Assembly: GCA_934167435.1 (NCBI GenBank) | Contig: CAKPKZ010000066.1 | Span: forward strand, 1 to 8,178 | Direction: 5' to 3' | DNA: 8,178 nucleotides | Source of the DNA: an uncultured Clostridia bacterium | GTDB taxonomy: Bacteria; Bacillota; Clostridia; TANB77; CAG-508 | In this document: positions 1 through 4,799 of the stretch, in pieces | Layout of the letters: each line of letters opens with the position of its first letter | Position numbering within the stretch: position 1 is the first letter of the stretch | Made by a program: the position numbers and the translations under genes | The notes under the pieces: model-generated | Seen by the model: only the letters and a program-made list of their open reading frames with translations | Database searches by the model: none | What the model was told of the DNA's origin: nothing

Positions 1-503
1 GAGGTACAGTAGTACTTCCTAATGGTACTGGTAAAACACAAAAAGTATTAGTTTTTGCTAAAGGACCAAAAGCTGAAGAAGCACAAAAAGCAGGAGCAGA
101 TTATGTTGGAGCAGAAGAATTAATACCAAAAATCCAAAATGATAACTGGTTTGACTACGATGTAATAGTTGCAACACCAGATATGATGGGTGTTGTTGGT
201 AGATTAGGTAAAGTATTAGGACCAAAAGGATTAATGCCAAACCCAAAATCAGGAACAGTTACAATGGATGTAACAAAAGCAATTAATGAAATTAAATCTG
301 GTAAAGTAGAATATAGATTAGATAAAACAAATATTATACATTTATCATTTGGAAAAGTTTCATTCGGAGCTGAAAAATTACAAGAAAATTATGAAACTGT
401 TATGAATGCTATTATAAAAGCAAAACCAGCAGCAGCTAAAGGTCAATACATAAAAAGTGTTGCTATAACAACAACAATGGGACCAAGTATATTTATAGAT
501 TAA
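1..503 (+). CDS. rplA: 50S ribosomal protein L1 (5' truncated)
   Basis: This is the C-terminal 166 residues of ribosomal protein L1, which binds 23S rRNA at the L1 stalk and helps release the E-site tRNA; in several bacteria it also represses its own operon. The reading frame is open from base 3, so about the first 65 residues of a family near 230 residues lie outside the window. Visible family features are GTVVLPNGTGK at the left edge, the rRNA-binding block LGPKGLMPNPKSGTVT around bases 210-264, the YRLDKTNIIH segment and the C-terminal TTMGPSIFID. The protein ends slightly earlier after the TTMG block than Escherichia coli L1, as is usual in Firmicutes. The L10 leader and rplJ follow, the standard rplK-rplA-rplJ-rplL order. 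Identification is firm. Confidence 0.97.
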   Translation, partial: GTVVLPNGTGKTQKVLVFAKGPKAEEAQKAGADYVGAEELIPKIQNDNWFDYDVIVATPDMMGVVGRLGKVLGPKGLMPNPKSGTVTMDVTKAINEIKSGKVEYRLDKTNIIHLSFGKVSFGAEKLQENYETVMNAIIKAKPAAAKGQYIKSVAITTTMGPSIFID

Positions 504-515
504 AAATAGTTTAAT

Positions 516-620
516 ATTAGCCAAAGACAGTAGGCATTTTGTAAGTCCTACCTAGGTATGTAAATAGAGATTTTAGCGCTCTTTATATGCCTATGGCTAT
601 AAAGAGTGTTTTTAATTTTA
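516..620 (+). promoter_or_regulatory. L10 leader: L10(L12)4-binding attenuation RNA
   Basis: This untranslated leader between rplA and rplJ fits the Firmicute ribosomal protein L10 leader family. The CCAAAGACAGTAGG block at 521-534 resembles the conserved aptamer segment. GTAGG (530-534) can pair with CCTAC (547-551) to form an aptamer stem. The leader ends in an intrinsic terminator (577-613). TAGGCAT (531-537) is also perfectly complementary to ATGCCTA (587-593), which lies in the 5' arm and loop of that terminator, so the two folds exclude each other. In the known mechanism free L10-L12 complex stabilises the terminating fold and shuts off rplJL when L10 is in excess. The family assignment rests on position, the conserved block and the terminator; the detailed pairing is my inference. 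Confidence 0.85.
577..613 (+). terminator. Attenuator terminator of the L10 leader
   Basis: CTCTTTATA (579-587) pairs perfectly with TATAAAGAG (598-606), extended by a G-U and a C-G pair at the base (577-578 with 607-608). An inner GCC/GGC stem closes a TAT loop, with T588 bulged. A T-run follows at 609-613. It lies 47 nt before rplJ, so it must be conditional. Confidence 0.88.
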
Positions 621-659
621 ACCAAATAAAATAATACAATATTTAGGAGGTGAAATAAA

Positions 660-1166
660 ATGGCAAATGAAAAAATAATAAATCAAAAGAAAGAAGAAGT
701 TTCAAACTTAGCTGCAAAAATGAAAGAAGCTAAATTAGTACTTCTTACAGATTACAGAGGTATTACAGTTGATGATGTTACATCTTTAAGAAAAGATTTA
801 AGAAATGCTAATGCTGAATATAAAGTTATAAAAAATAACATAACAAGAAGAGCTTTAGCTGAAGCTGGAATAGAAGGATTAGAAGATAAACTAGTTGGTC
901 CTACAGCAATAATAATGAGTAATGAAGATTACTTAGAACCAGCAAAAGCAATATATGAATTCACAAAAGCAAATGATTTCTATAAAATTAAAGGTGGAGT
1001 TATAGAAGGAAAAGTAATGACAGCAGAAGAAATAATAACATTAGCAAAACTTCCATCAAGAGAAACATTATTATCTATGCTTGCTGGTGCATTACTTGGA
1101 AATATTTCAAAATTTGCAGTTGCACTTGATCAAGTTAGAATCCAAAAAGAAGAAGCTAACGCTTAA
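660..1166 (+). CDS. rplJ: 50S ribosomal protein L10
   Basis: L10 is the base of the ribosomal stalk: it binds 23S rRNA with L11 and carries L7/L12 dimers, and the L10(L12)4 complex is also the autoregulator that binds the leader upstream. The 168 residues match the usual length for the family. The N-terminal rRNA-binding domain shows LLTDYRGITVDDV (about residues 28-40) and the KVIKNNITRRAL segment (about 55-66). The C-terminal part, LPSRETLLSMLAGAL followed by a long helix to the end, is the L7/L12-docking tail. The ATG is preceded by the very strong ribosome binding site AGGAGGTGA at 645-653. rplL follows after 61 nt. All arginine codons are AGA, the highly expressed pattern here. Confidence 0.98.
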   Translation: MANEKIINQKKEEVSNLAAKMKEAKLVLLTDYRGITVDDVTSLRKDLRNANAEYKVIKNNITRRALAEAGIEGLEDKLVGPTAIIMSNEDYLEPAKAIYEFTKANDFYKIKGGVIEGKVMTAEEIITLAKLPSRETLLSMLAGALLGNISKFAVALDQVRIQKEEANA

Positions 1167-1185
1167 TTAGATTAAATTAGTAGAG

Positions 1186-1202
1186 TTGTGACTTAATCAC
1201 AA
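1186..1202 (+). other. Short hairpin between rplJ and rplL
   Basis: TTGTGA (1186-1191) and TCACAA (1197-1202) form a perfect 6-bp inverted repeat around a 5-nt loop, 12 nt before the rplL ribosome binding site AGGAGG (1215-1220). No T-run follows, so it is not a terminator. Because L7/L12 is made in fourfold excess over L10, a processing or mRNA-stability role is plausible but not shown by the sequence. Confidence 0.45.
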
Positions 1203-1227
1203 GAAAGAAAAATTAGGAGGATTAAAA

Positions 1228-1596
1228 ATGAGTAAAGAAGAAATGATTGAAGAAATCAAAAAAATGACAGTAGTTGAATTAGCTGATTTAGTAAAAGCTA
1301 TAGAAGAAGAATTTGGAGTATCTGCAGTAGCAGTAGCTGCAGCAGCACCTGCAGCAGCTGGAGCAGCTGGAGCTGCAGAAGAAAAAACATCTTTTGATGT
1401 TGTATTAAAAGATGCTGGAGATCAAAAAATCAAAGTTATCAAAGTAGTTAGAGATGCTACAGGATTAGGATTAAAAGAAGCTAAAGAATTAGTTGACGGA
1501 GCTCCAAAAACAGTTAAAGAAGGAGCTAGCAAAGAAGAAGCTGAAGAATTAAAAGCTAAATTTACAGAAGTTGGAGCTGTTATTGAATTACAATAA
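1228..1596 (+). CDS. rplL: 50S ribosomal protein L7/L12
   Basis: L7/L12 is the multicopy stalk protein that recruits and activates the translational GTPases (EF-Tu, EF-G, IF2). The 122 residues have the standard three-part layout: an N-terminal dimerisation and L10-binding helix pair (about 1-33, containing MTVVELADLVKAIEEEFGV), an alanine-rich flexible hinge (about 34-50), and the C-terminal factor-binding domain with KVIKVVRDATGLGLKEAKEL and ending in GAVIELQ. The ATG follows AGGAGG (1215-1220) by 7 nt. The gene is closed by the terminator at 1607-1635. In most bacteria rpoB comes next; here an unrelated gene converges instead. Confidence 0.98.
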   Translation: MSKEEMIEEIKKMTVVELADLVKAIEEEFGVSAVAVAAAAPAAAGAAGAAEEKTSFDVVLKDAGDQKIKVIKVVRDATGLGLKEAKELVDGAPKTVKEGASKEEAEELKAKFTEVGAVIELQ

Positions 1597-1606
1597 TAAA
1601 TAATAT

Positions 1607-1635
1607 AAAAAGCATTGAAAATTTCAATGCTTTTT
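1607..1635. terminator. Bidirectional terminator between rplL and the amidohydrolase gene
   Basis: A 13-bp perfect stem (1607-1619 with 1623-1635) around a 3-nt loop has AAAAA on one flank and TTTTT on the other, so it can act as an intrinsic terminator on both strands. The last four codons and the TGA stop (1624-1626 on the minus strand) of the amidohydrolase gene lie inside its arm, making the two convergent genes very tightly packed. Confidence 0.88.
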
Positions 1636-2913
1636 ATTATGCAATATATTTTTACAGTTTGTAATTACAGTTGCTTCATCCAAATTATTTAAATGCCTAT
1701 TTTCCATAACAATTTTACCATTAATAATTGTAGTAATAACATTTGAACCTTTTGCATTATAAACAATATCTGCAAAAATATCATTTATAGGTTGAAGTAA
1801 AATATCAGATAAATCTAGAATAATTAAATCTGCTAATTTATTCTCTTTAATACTTCCAATTAAATTTTCTTTATTTAAAGCTTTGGCACCATTAATTGTT
1901 GCCATTTTCAAAATATCGTAGGCAGGTAGTAACATAGGATTTTCATTTATGCCCTTTTGCAATAATCCTGTAAATTTTAGAGTTTCAAACATATCTAAAT
2001 TGCACCCACTGCCTTGTCCGTCTGTACCAAGAGAAACATTAATGCCATTTTCTAACATTTTAGGTATATTTGCAATACCGCAGCCTAATTTTAGATTACT
2101 AATAGGACAATGAGAAACGTTAATATTTAAGTCTTTAAAAGTTTTTATATCTTCATTAGAGAGCTTTACACAATGAGCAAAAATATTGTGAGTATTATTG
2201 AAATATGTTTTAATAATATTGCTAATATTTTTTTCGTTATAGTTATTTTCAATATCAATTCTTTCTTTAGAATTTTCACAAAAGTGCATGTGAACATTCA
2301 AATTATACTTTTTAGCTAATTCAATAGCTTTAATAACACAATCTTTGCTAGCAGTGTATAGACCATGTATGCCAACGTTTATAGATAGTGTTTCATATTT
2401 GTTTAAATAATTTTTTATAAGATCATTTAATTCTTGGTAGCGTCCAGATAAATTATTATCAACATCCATCATAACTCTAGTTACTTCAGCTCGCATGCCA
2501 GATTTTAAAATTGCATTAATTATGTTTGAAGTAGAGAAATAGTGGTCATTAACGGTAGTAGTACCAGTTTTTATCATTTCTATACAAGACAGTAAAGAAG
2601 CATTGTATATATCTTCATCTGTGAGTTTGTCCTCAATAGGCCAAATTTTTTTTTCTAACCAATCTTGCGTAATGTAACCATCTGAGGATTCACGAAAAAT
2701 TGACATTGGAATATGTGAATGCGTATTTATAAAACCAGGAAGAATATAGTTGTTAGTTGCATCAATTACTTTAGTATTATCATTATCTATATTTAAATTG
2801 CGACCTATTTTAAAAATTTTATTATCTTTAATTAAAATATCAATATTATATTCTATTTTTTCCCTAGTACTATCCATTGAAATTAAATTACAATTTTTAA
2901 TTAAAATATACAT
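1624..2913 (-). CDS. mtaD: Amidohydrolase, 5-methylthioadenosine/S-adenosylhomocysteine deaminase family
   Basis: This cytosolic metal-dependent amidohydrolase is probably a deaminase of methylthioadenosine, S-adenosylhomocysteine or a related adenosine derivative, used in recycling SAM by-products. The 429 residues fit the family. Visible metal and catalytic residues are the HxH pair H65/H67 in GFINTHSH, H210 and E213 in HMHFCEN, H247 in AHCVKL, H268 in SHCPISNLKLG and D298 in GTDG. The WPIEDKLT and SNLKLGxGIA blocks are typical of the MTA/SAH branch. The usual HxPY segment reads HGLY at 183-186, so substrate preference could differ; guanine deaminase or SsnA-like enzymes are less likely. 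The ATG follows an AGGAGGT site (2918-2924 on the complement). Half of its eight arginines are CGN codons, against almost none in the neighbours, which hints at transfer. Confidence 0.8.
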   Translation of the reverse strand: MYILIKNCNLISMDSTREKIEYNIDILIKDNKIFKIGRNLNIDNDNTKVIDATNNYILPGFINTHSHIPMSIFRESSDGYITQDWLEKKIWPIEDKLTDEDIYNASLLSCIEMIKTGTTTVNDHYFSTSNIINAILKSGMRAEVTRVMMDVDNNLSGRYQELNDLIKNYLNKYETLSINVGIHGLYTASKDCVIKAIELAKKYNLNVHMHFCENSKERIDIENNYNEKNISNIIKTYFNNTHNIFAHCVKLSNEDIKTFKDLNINVSHCPISNLKLGCGIANIPKMLENGINVSLGTDGQGSGCNLDMFETLKFTGLLQKGINENPMLLPAYDILKMATINGAKALNKENLIGSIKENKLADLIILDLSDILLQPINDIFADIVYNAKGSNVITTIINGKIVMENRHLNNLDEATVITNCKNILHNKKH

Positions 2914-2940
2914 AAAAACCTCCTAAAAATATATTAATAT

Positions 2941-2970
2941 TTTATAACATTTAATAAATAAAAACAATAA
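2941..2970 (-). promoter_or_regulatory. Possible promoter of the amidohydrolase gene
   Basis: On the minus strand TTATTG (complement of 2965-2970) lies 18 nt before TATAAA (complement of 2941-2946), and the latter is preceded by TGT as in an extended -10. The region is almost pure A and T, so such matches arise easily by chance. Only the position, just upstream of the gene, adds support. Confidence 0.35.
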
Positions 2971-2999
2971 AAAATTTTAAGAAAATATATAAAAATGTA

Positions 3000-3029
3000 T
3001 TGTATAAATTTTATAATTTGGTATATAAT
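3000..3029 (+). promoter_or_regulatory. Probable sigma-A promoter of the dehydrogenase gene
   Basis: TTGTAT (3000-3005) and a perfect TATAAT (3024-3029) are 18 nt apart, and transcription would start near 3036, shortly before the ribosome binding site AAGGAG (3044-3049). The surrounding DNA is very AT-rich, so the -35 is less certain than the -10. Confidence 0.6.
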
Positions 3030-3059
3030 TATAATTAATTTGGAAGGAGTGATATATAT

Positions 3060-4136
3060 ATGGAAAGAAAAATAAGAGTTGTGCAATATGGAACAGGAAA
3101 AATGAGCGTTTACACAATGAGATATGTATACGAAAAAGGAGCAGAAATAGTAGGAGCTATTGATGTTAATCCAGCAGTAATAGGAAAAGACATTGGAGAA
3201 ATAATGGGAACAGAAAACAAAGGTATAAATGTTGTTTCTGTAAACGAAGCAGAAGAAATGATAAAACAAACAAAACCAGATATTGTAATTGTTACAACAA
3301 TGAGCTTAATAAAAGATGTTAATGAAGCATTAATGTTATGTGCAAAATTAGGAGTAAATGCAATTACTACATGTGAAGAGGCATTTTACCCAATGAATTC
3401 TAATCCAGAAATAACTACAAAATTGGATGAAATTGCAAAGCAAACAGGATGTACAATAACAGGAAGTGGATATCAAGATATATATTGGGGACAATTAATA
3501 TCTAGTATAGCTGGTTCAACACACACAATAACAAAAATAAAAGGAAGCTCAAGCTACAATGTAGAAGACTATGGAATAGCTTTAGCAAAAGCACATGGTT
3601 CAGGATTAACTTTAGAAGAATTTGATAAGCAAGTAGCTTCAGTAGATAGAATTTCAGACGAAGAAAGACAAGCTATTATAAATAAAGGAGAATATTTACC
3701 ATCTTATATGTGGAATGTTAATGGATGGTTATGTGCAAAATTAGGATTAACTGTAAAATCACAAACACAAAAAACAGTTCCTCAAACATATGATAAGGAT
3801 ATATATTCATCAACTTTAGGAATGACAGTAAAAGCAGGAGACGCTACTGGTATGAGTGCAGTTGTAACTACTCAAACAGAAGAAGGAATAACTATAGAAA
3901 GTGAATGTATAGGTAAGGTATATTCTCCAGAAGAATTCGATAAAAATGAATGGACTATTATTGGTGAACCAGAAACAACATTAGTAATAAATAAACCAGC
4001 TACAGTAGAACTAACATGTGCATCTATTGTAAATAGAATACCTGATGTTATTAATGCTAGACCAGGTTATGTACCAACAGAAGAAATGGGAGAATTAAAT
4101 TATAGAGTAAAATCACTAAACGAATATGTAAAATAA
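3060..4136 (+). CDS. NAD(P)-dependent dehydrogenase, 2,4-diaminopentanoate dehydrogenase (Ord-like) family
   Basis: The 358-residue protein has an N-terminal Rossmann fold related to dihydrodipicolinate reductase (DapB) and a C-terminal domain of the kind found in 2,4-diaminopentanoate dehydrogenase, which oxidatively deaminates 2,4-diaminopentanoate in clostridial ornithine fermentation. The nucleotide-binding loop is YGTGKM (10-15), and D35 at the end of the second strand suggests NAD rather than NADP, by inference. TCEEAFYP (about 104-111), GSGYQDIYWG and SSYNVEDYGIALAKAHG resemble the clostridial proteins often labelled dihydrodipicolinate reductase. A true DapB is near 250 residues, so lysine synthesis is unlikely. 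None of the ornithine pathway partners (ortA/ortB, oraS/oraE, orr) is in view, so the substrate is open. The ATG follows AAGGAG (3044-3049). No convincing terminator follows the stop. Confidence 0.75.
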   Translation: MERKIRVVQYGTGKMSVYTMRYVYEKGAEIVGAIDVNPAVIGKDIGEIMGTENKGINVVSVNEAEEMIKQTKPDIVIVTTMSLIKDVNEALMLCAKLGVNAITTCEEAFYPMNSNPEITTKLDEIAKQTGCTITGSGYQDIYWGQLISSIAGSTHTITKIKGSSSYNVEDYGIALAKAHGSGLTLEEFDKQVASVDRISDEERQAIINKGEYLPSYMWNVNGWLCAKLGLTVKSQTQKTVPQTYDKDIYSSTLGMTVKAGDATGMSAVVTTQTEEGITIESECIGKVYSPEEFDKNEWTIIGEPETTLVINKPATVELTCASIVNRIPDVINARPGYVPTEEMGELNYRVKSLNEYVK

Positions 4137-4159
4137 TATTATTAATTAACATAAAAGCC

Positions 4160-4188
4160 TTGATTATACAGACAATATATGCTATAAT
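4160..4188 (+). promoter_or_regulatory. Strong promoter of the small unknown gene
   Basis: TTGATT (4160-4165) and a perfect TATAAT (4183-4188) are separated by exactly 17 nt, and the -10 carries the TGC extension (4180-4182). Transcription would begin near 4195, giving a leader of about 57 nt before the ATG at 4252. Confidence 0.78.
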
Positions 4189-4214
4189 AAAAATAGATTG
4201 TTTATATAAAATAA

Positions 4215-4251
4215 GAGAGGTGAAAACTTAAAGTATAACTTTAAGTGTAAT
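4215..4251 (+). promoter_or_regulatory. Shine-Dalgarno separated from its start codon by a hairpin
   Basis: The ribosome binding site GAGAGGTGA (4215-4223) is 28 nt from the only usable start, the ATG at 4252, far beyond the normal 5-9 nt. The gap holds a perfect 8-bp inverted repeat, ACTTAAAG (4226-4233) and CTTTAAGT (4239-4246), around a 5-nt loop. If the hairpin forms, 2 nt plus 5 nt remain, a normal spacing of 7. A similar arrangement is known from phage T4 gene 38. In this frame there is no ATG, GTG or TTG between the upstream stop (4207-4209) and 4252. The alternative would be a nonstandard TTA start at 4228. Confidence 0.6.
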
Positions 4252-4575
4252 ATGCAAAAATTAATAGATGAAATAAAAATTGATTGGAAGTCTTTATTTA
4301 AATCTTTTGTTTCAACAAATGAGCCAGCGAAACAAGATGAAGATGAAATAGAAAAAAGTAATTTATCAATAGAAGATAAGAAAGCTTTAAAAAAATCTTT
4401 AATGGAAAATGACAATTTTGGTAAAGAGCTATTTAATTATGGTGTTCAAGAACAAGAAGAAAAGAAAAAAAGCAAAAAGAAGAGAAGTTCAACAAGTATT
4501 AATAATGAAAAATTAAATTTTGAAAGAAGTAATAACGAAAAAATACATGACGATGATATGGAACAATCAAGATAA
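4252..4575 (+). CDS. Small charged protein of unknown function
   Basis: I do not recognise this 107-residue protein. It has no signal peptide, membrane segment or cysteine. The N-terminus (about 1-20, with IDEIKIDWKSLFKSFV) could form an amphipathic helix; residues 24-70 are rich in acidic residues with a possible helix at LSIEDKKALKKSLMEN; KKKSKKKR at 71-78 is a strong basic patch; the tail is polar and Asn/Glu/Ser-rich. It looks largely disordered apart from the two helices, and the basic patch could contact nucleic acid, which is only a guess. It is a unit of its own: consensus promoter at 4160-4188 and terminator at 4574-4605. Its ribosome binding site is set off by a hairpin. Codon use matches the neighbours. 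That it is a real gene is likely because of this context. Confidence 0.7.
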   Translation: MQKLIDEIKIDWKSLFKSFVSTNEPAKQDEDEIEKSNLSIEDKKALKKSLMENDNFGKELFNYGVQEQEEKKKSKKKRSSTSINNEKLNFERSNNEKIHDDDMEQSR

Positions 4576-4605
4576 ATACAAGAAATTTATATTTCTTGTA
4601 TTTTT
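4574..4605 (+). terminator. Intrinsic terminator of the small unknown gene
   Basis: A 13-bp perfect stem (4574-4586 with 4591-4603) around the loop TTAT is followed by a T-run at 4601-4605. It begins inside the stop codon (4573-4575). The next promoter starts four bases later, so the two units are cleanly separated. Confidence 0.85.
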
Positions 4606-4608
4606 ATC

Positions 4609-4637
4609 TTGACAAATTAAAAAATACACGTTATAAT
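4609..4637 (+). promoter_or_regulatory. Consensus sigma-A promoter of the tRNA-Met gene
   Basis: A perfect TTGACA (4609-4614) and a perfect TATAAT (4632-4637) are separated by the ideal 17 nt. Transcription would start about 4644, some 14 nt before the mature tRNA. It is the strongest promoter in the window, as expected for stable RNA, and may also feed the U32 gene downstream. Confidence 0.92.
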
Positions 4638-4657
4638 AGACAAAGTCAGTTATATAT

Positions 4658-4734
4658 GGCGAAGTAGCTCAGTTGGCTAGAGCATTCGGTTCATACCCGA
4701 AGGGTCATGTGTTCGAATCACATCTTCGCTACCA
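4658..4734 (+). tRNA. tRNA-Met(CAU), elongator
   Basis: The 77-base gene folds as a complete cloverleaf with an encoded CCA end (4732-4734). The acceptor stem GGCGAAG pairs with CTTCGCT, ending in a G1-U72 wobble as in Bacillus elongator tRNA-Met. The anticodon stem TTCGG/CCGAA encloses the loop TTCATAC with anticodon CAT, and the T arm is ATGTG/CACAT around TTCGAAT. The initiator form is excluded because it starts with a C-A mismatch and has three G-C pairs below the anticodon. The TTCATAC loop differs from the CTCATAA loop usual in lysidine-modified tRNA-Ile2, so elongator Met is the best call. Confidence 0.93.
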
Positions 4735-4742
4735 TTAAAAAT

Positions 4743-4770
4743 CGTCGCACATTAGGTACGGCGTTTTTTT
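4743..4770 (+). terminator. Terminator between tRNA-Met and the U32 gene
   Basis: CGTCG (4743-4747) pairs with CGGCG (4759-4763) with one G-U pair. After a C-A mismatch the stem continues as AC/GT around an ATTAG loop. Seven T residues follow at 4764-4770. The stem is imperfect, so some read-through into the U32 gene 29 nt further on is plausible. Confidence 0.75.
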
Positions 4771-4799
4771 ATTAGAAAAAATAAAAGAAGGAATAGAAA

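Noticed and set aside
58..246. Leucine-rich open frame on the minus strand
   Set aside because: It is antisense to rplA, has no ribosome binding site, and its Leu/Val-rich content is what the complement of Lys/Gln/Glu codons produces.
460..493. Possible promoter for rplJ inside the end of rplA (TTGCTA and TATATT)
   Set aside because: The spacer is 22 nt, far from 17, so it is not supported; read-through from rplA or a promoter outside the window is more likely.
2931..2940. Palindrome ATATTAATAT in the divergent intergenic region, and AATTATAATT at 3027-3036
   Set aside because: Ten-base A/T palindromes are common in such DNA; there is no second copy with a shared pattern to support an operator.
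2967..2997. AT-rich stretch resembling 7778-7808 upstream of dnaK (shared AAGAAAATATA core)
   Set aside because: The similarity is low-complexity A/T sequence in two intergenic regions and is expected by chance at this base composition.
2934..3269. Phe/Tyr-rich open frame on the minus strand
   Set aside because: It covers the divergent promoter region and the start of the dehydrogenase gene and has no family resemblance; it is an artefact of AT-rich DNA.
4182..4415. Minus-strand open frame opposite the small unknown gene
   Set aside because: The plus strand has a matching promoter, ribosome binding site and terminator, while the minus strand has none, so the plus-strand gene is preferred.
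4252..4575. Small charged protein as half of a toxin-antitoxin pair
   Set aside because: No partner gene lies beside it; it is a single-gene unit bounded by its own promoter and terminator.
4658..4734. Initiator tRNA-Met or tRNA-Ile2
   Set aside because: The first pair is G-U rather than an unpaired C-A, the anticodon stem lacks three G-C pairs, and the anticodon loop TTCATAC is that of Bacillus elongator Met.
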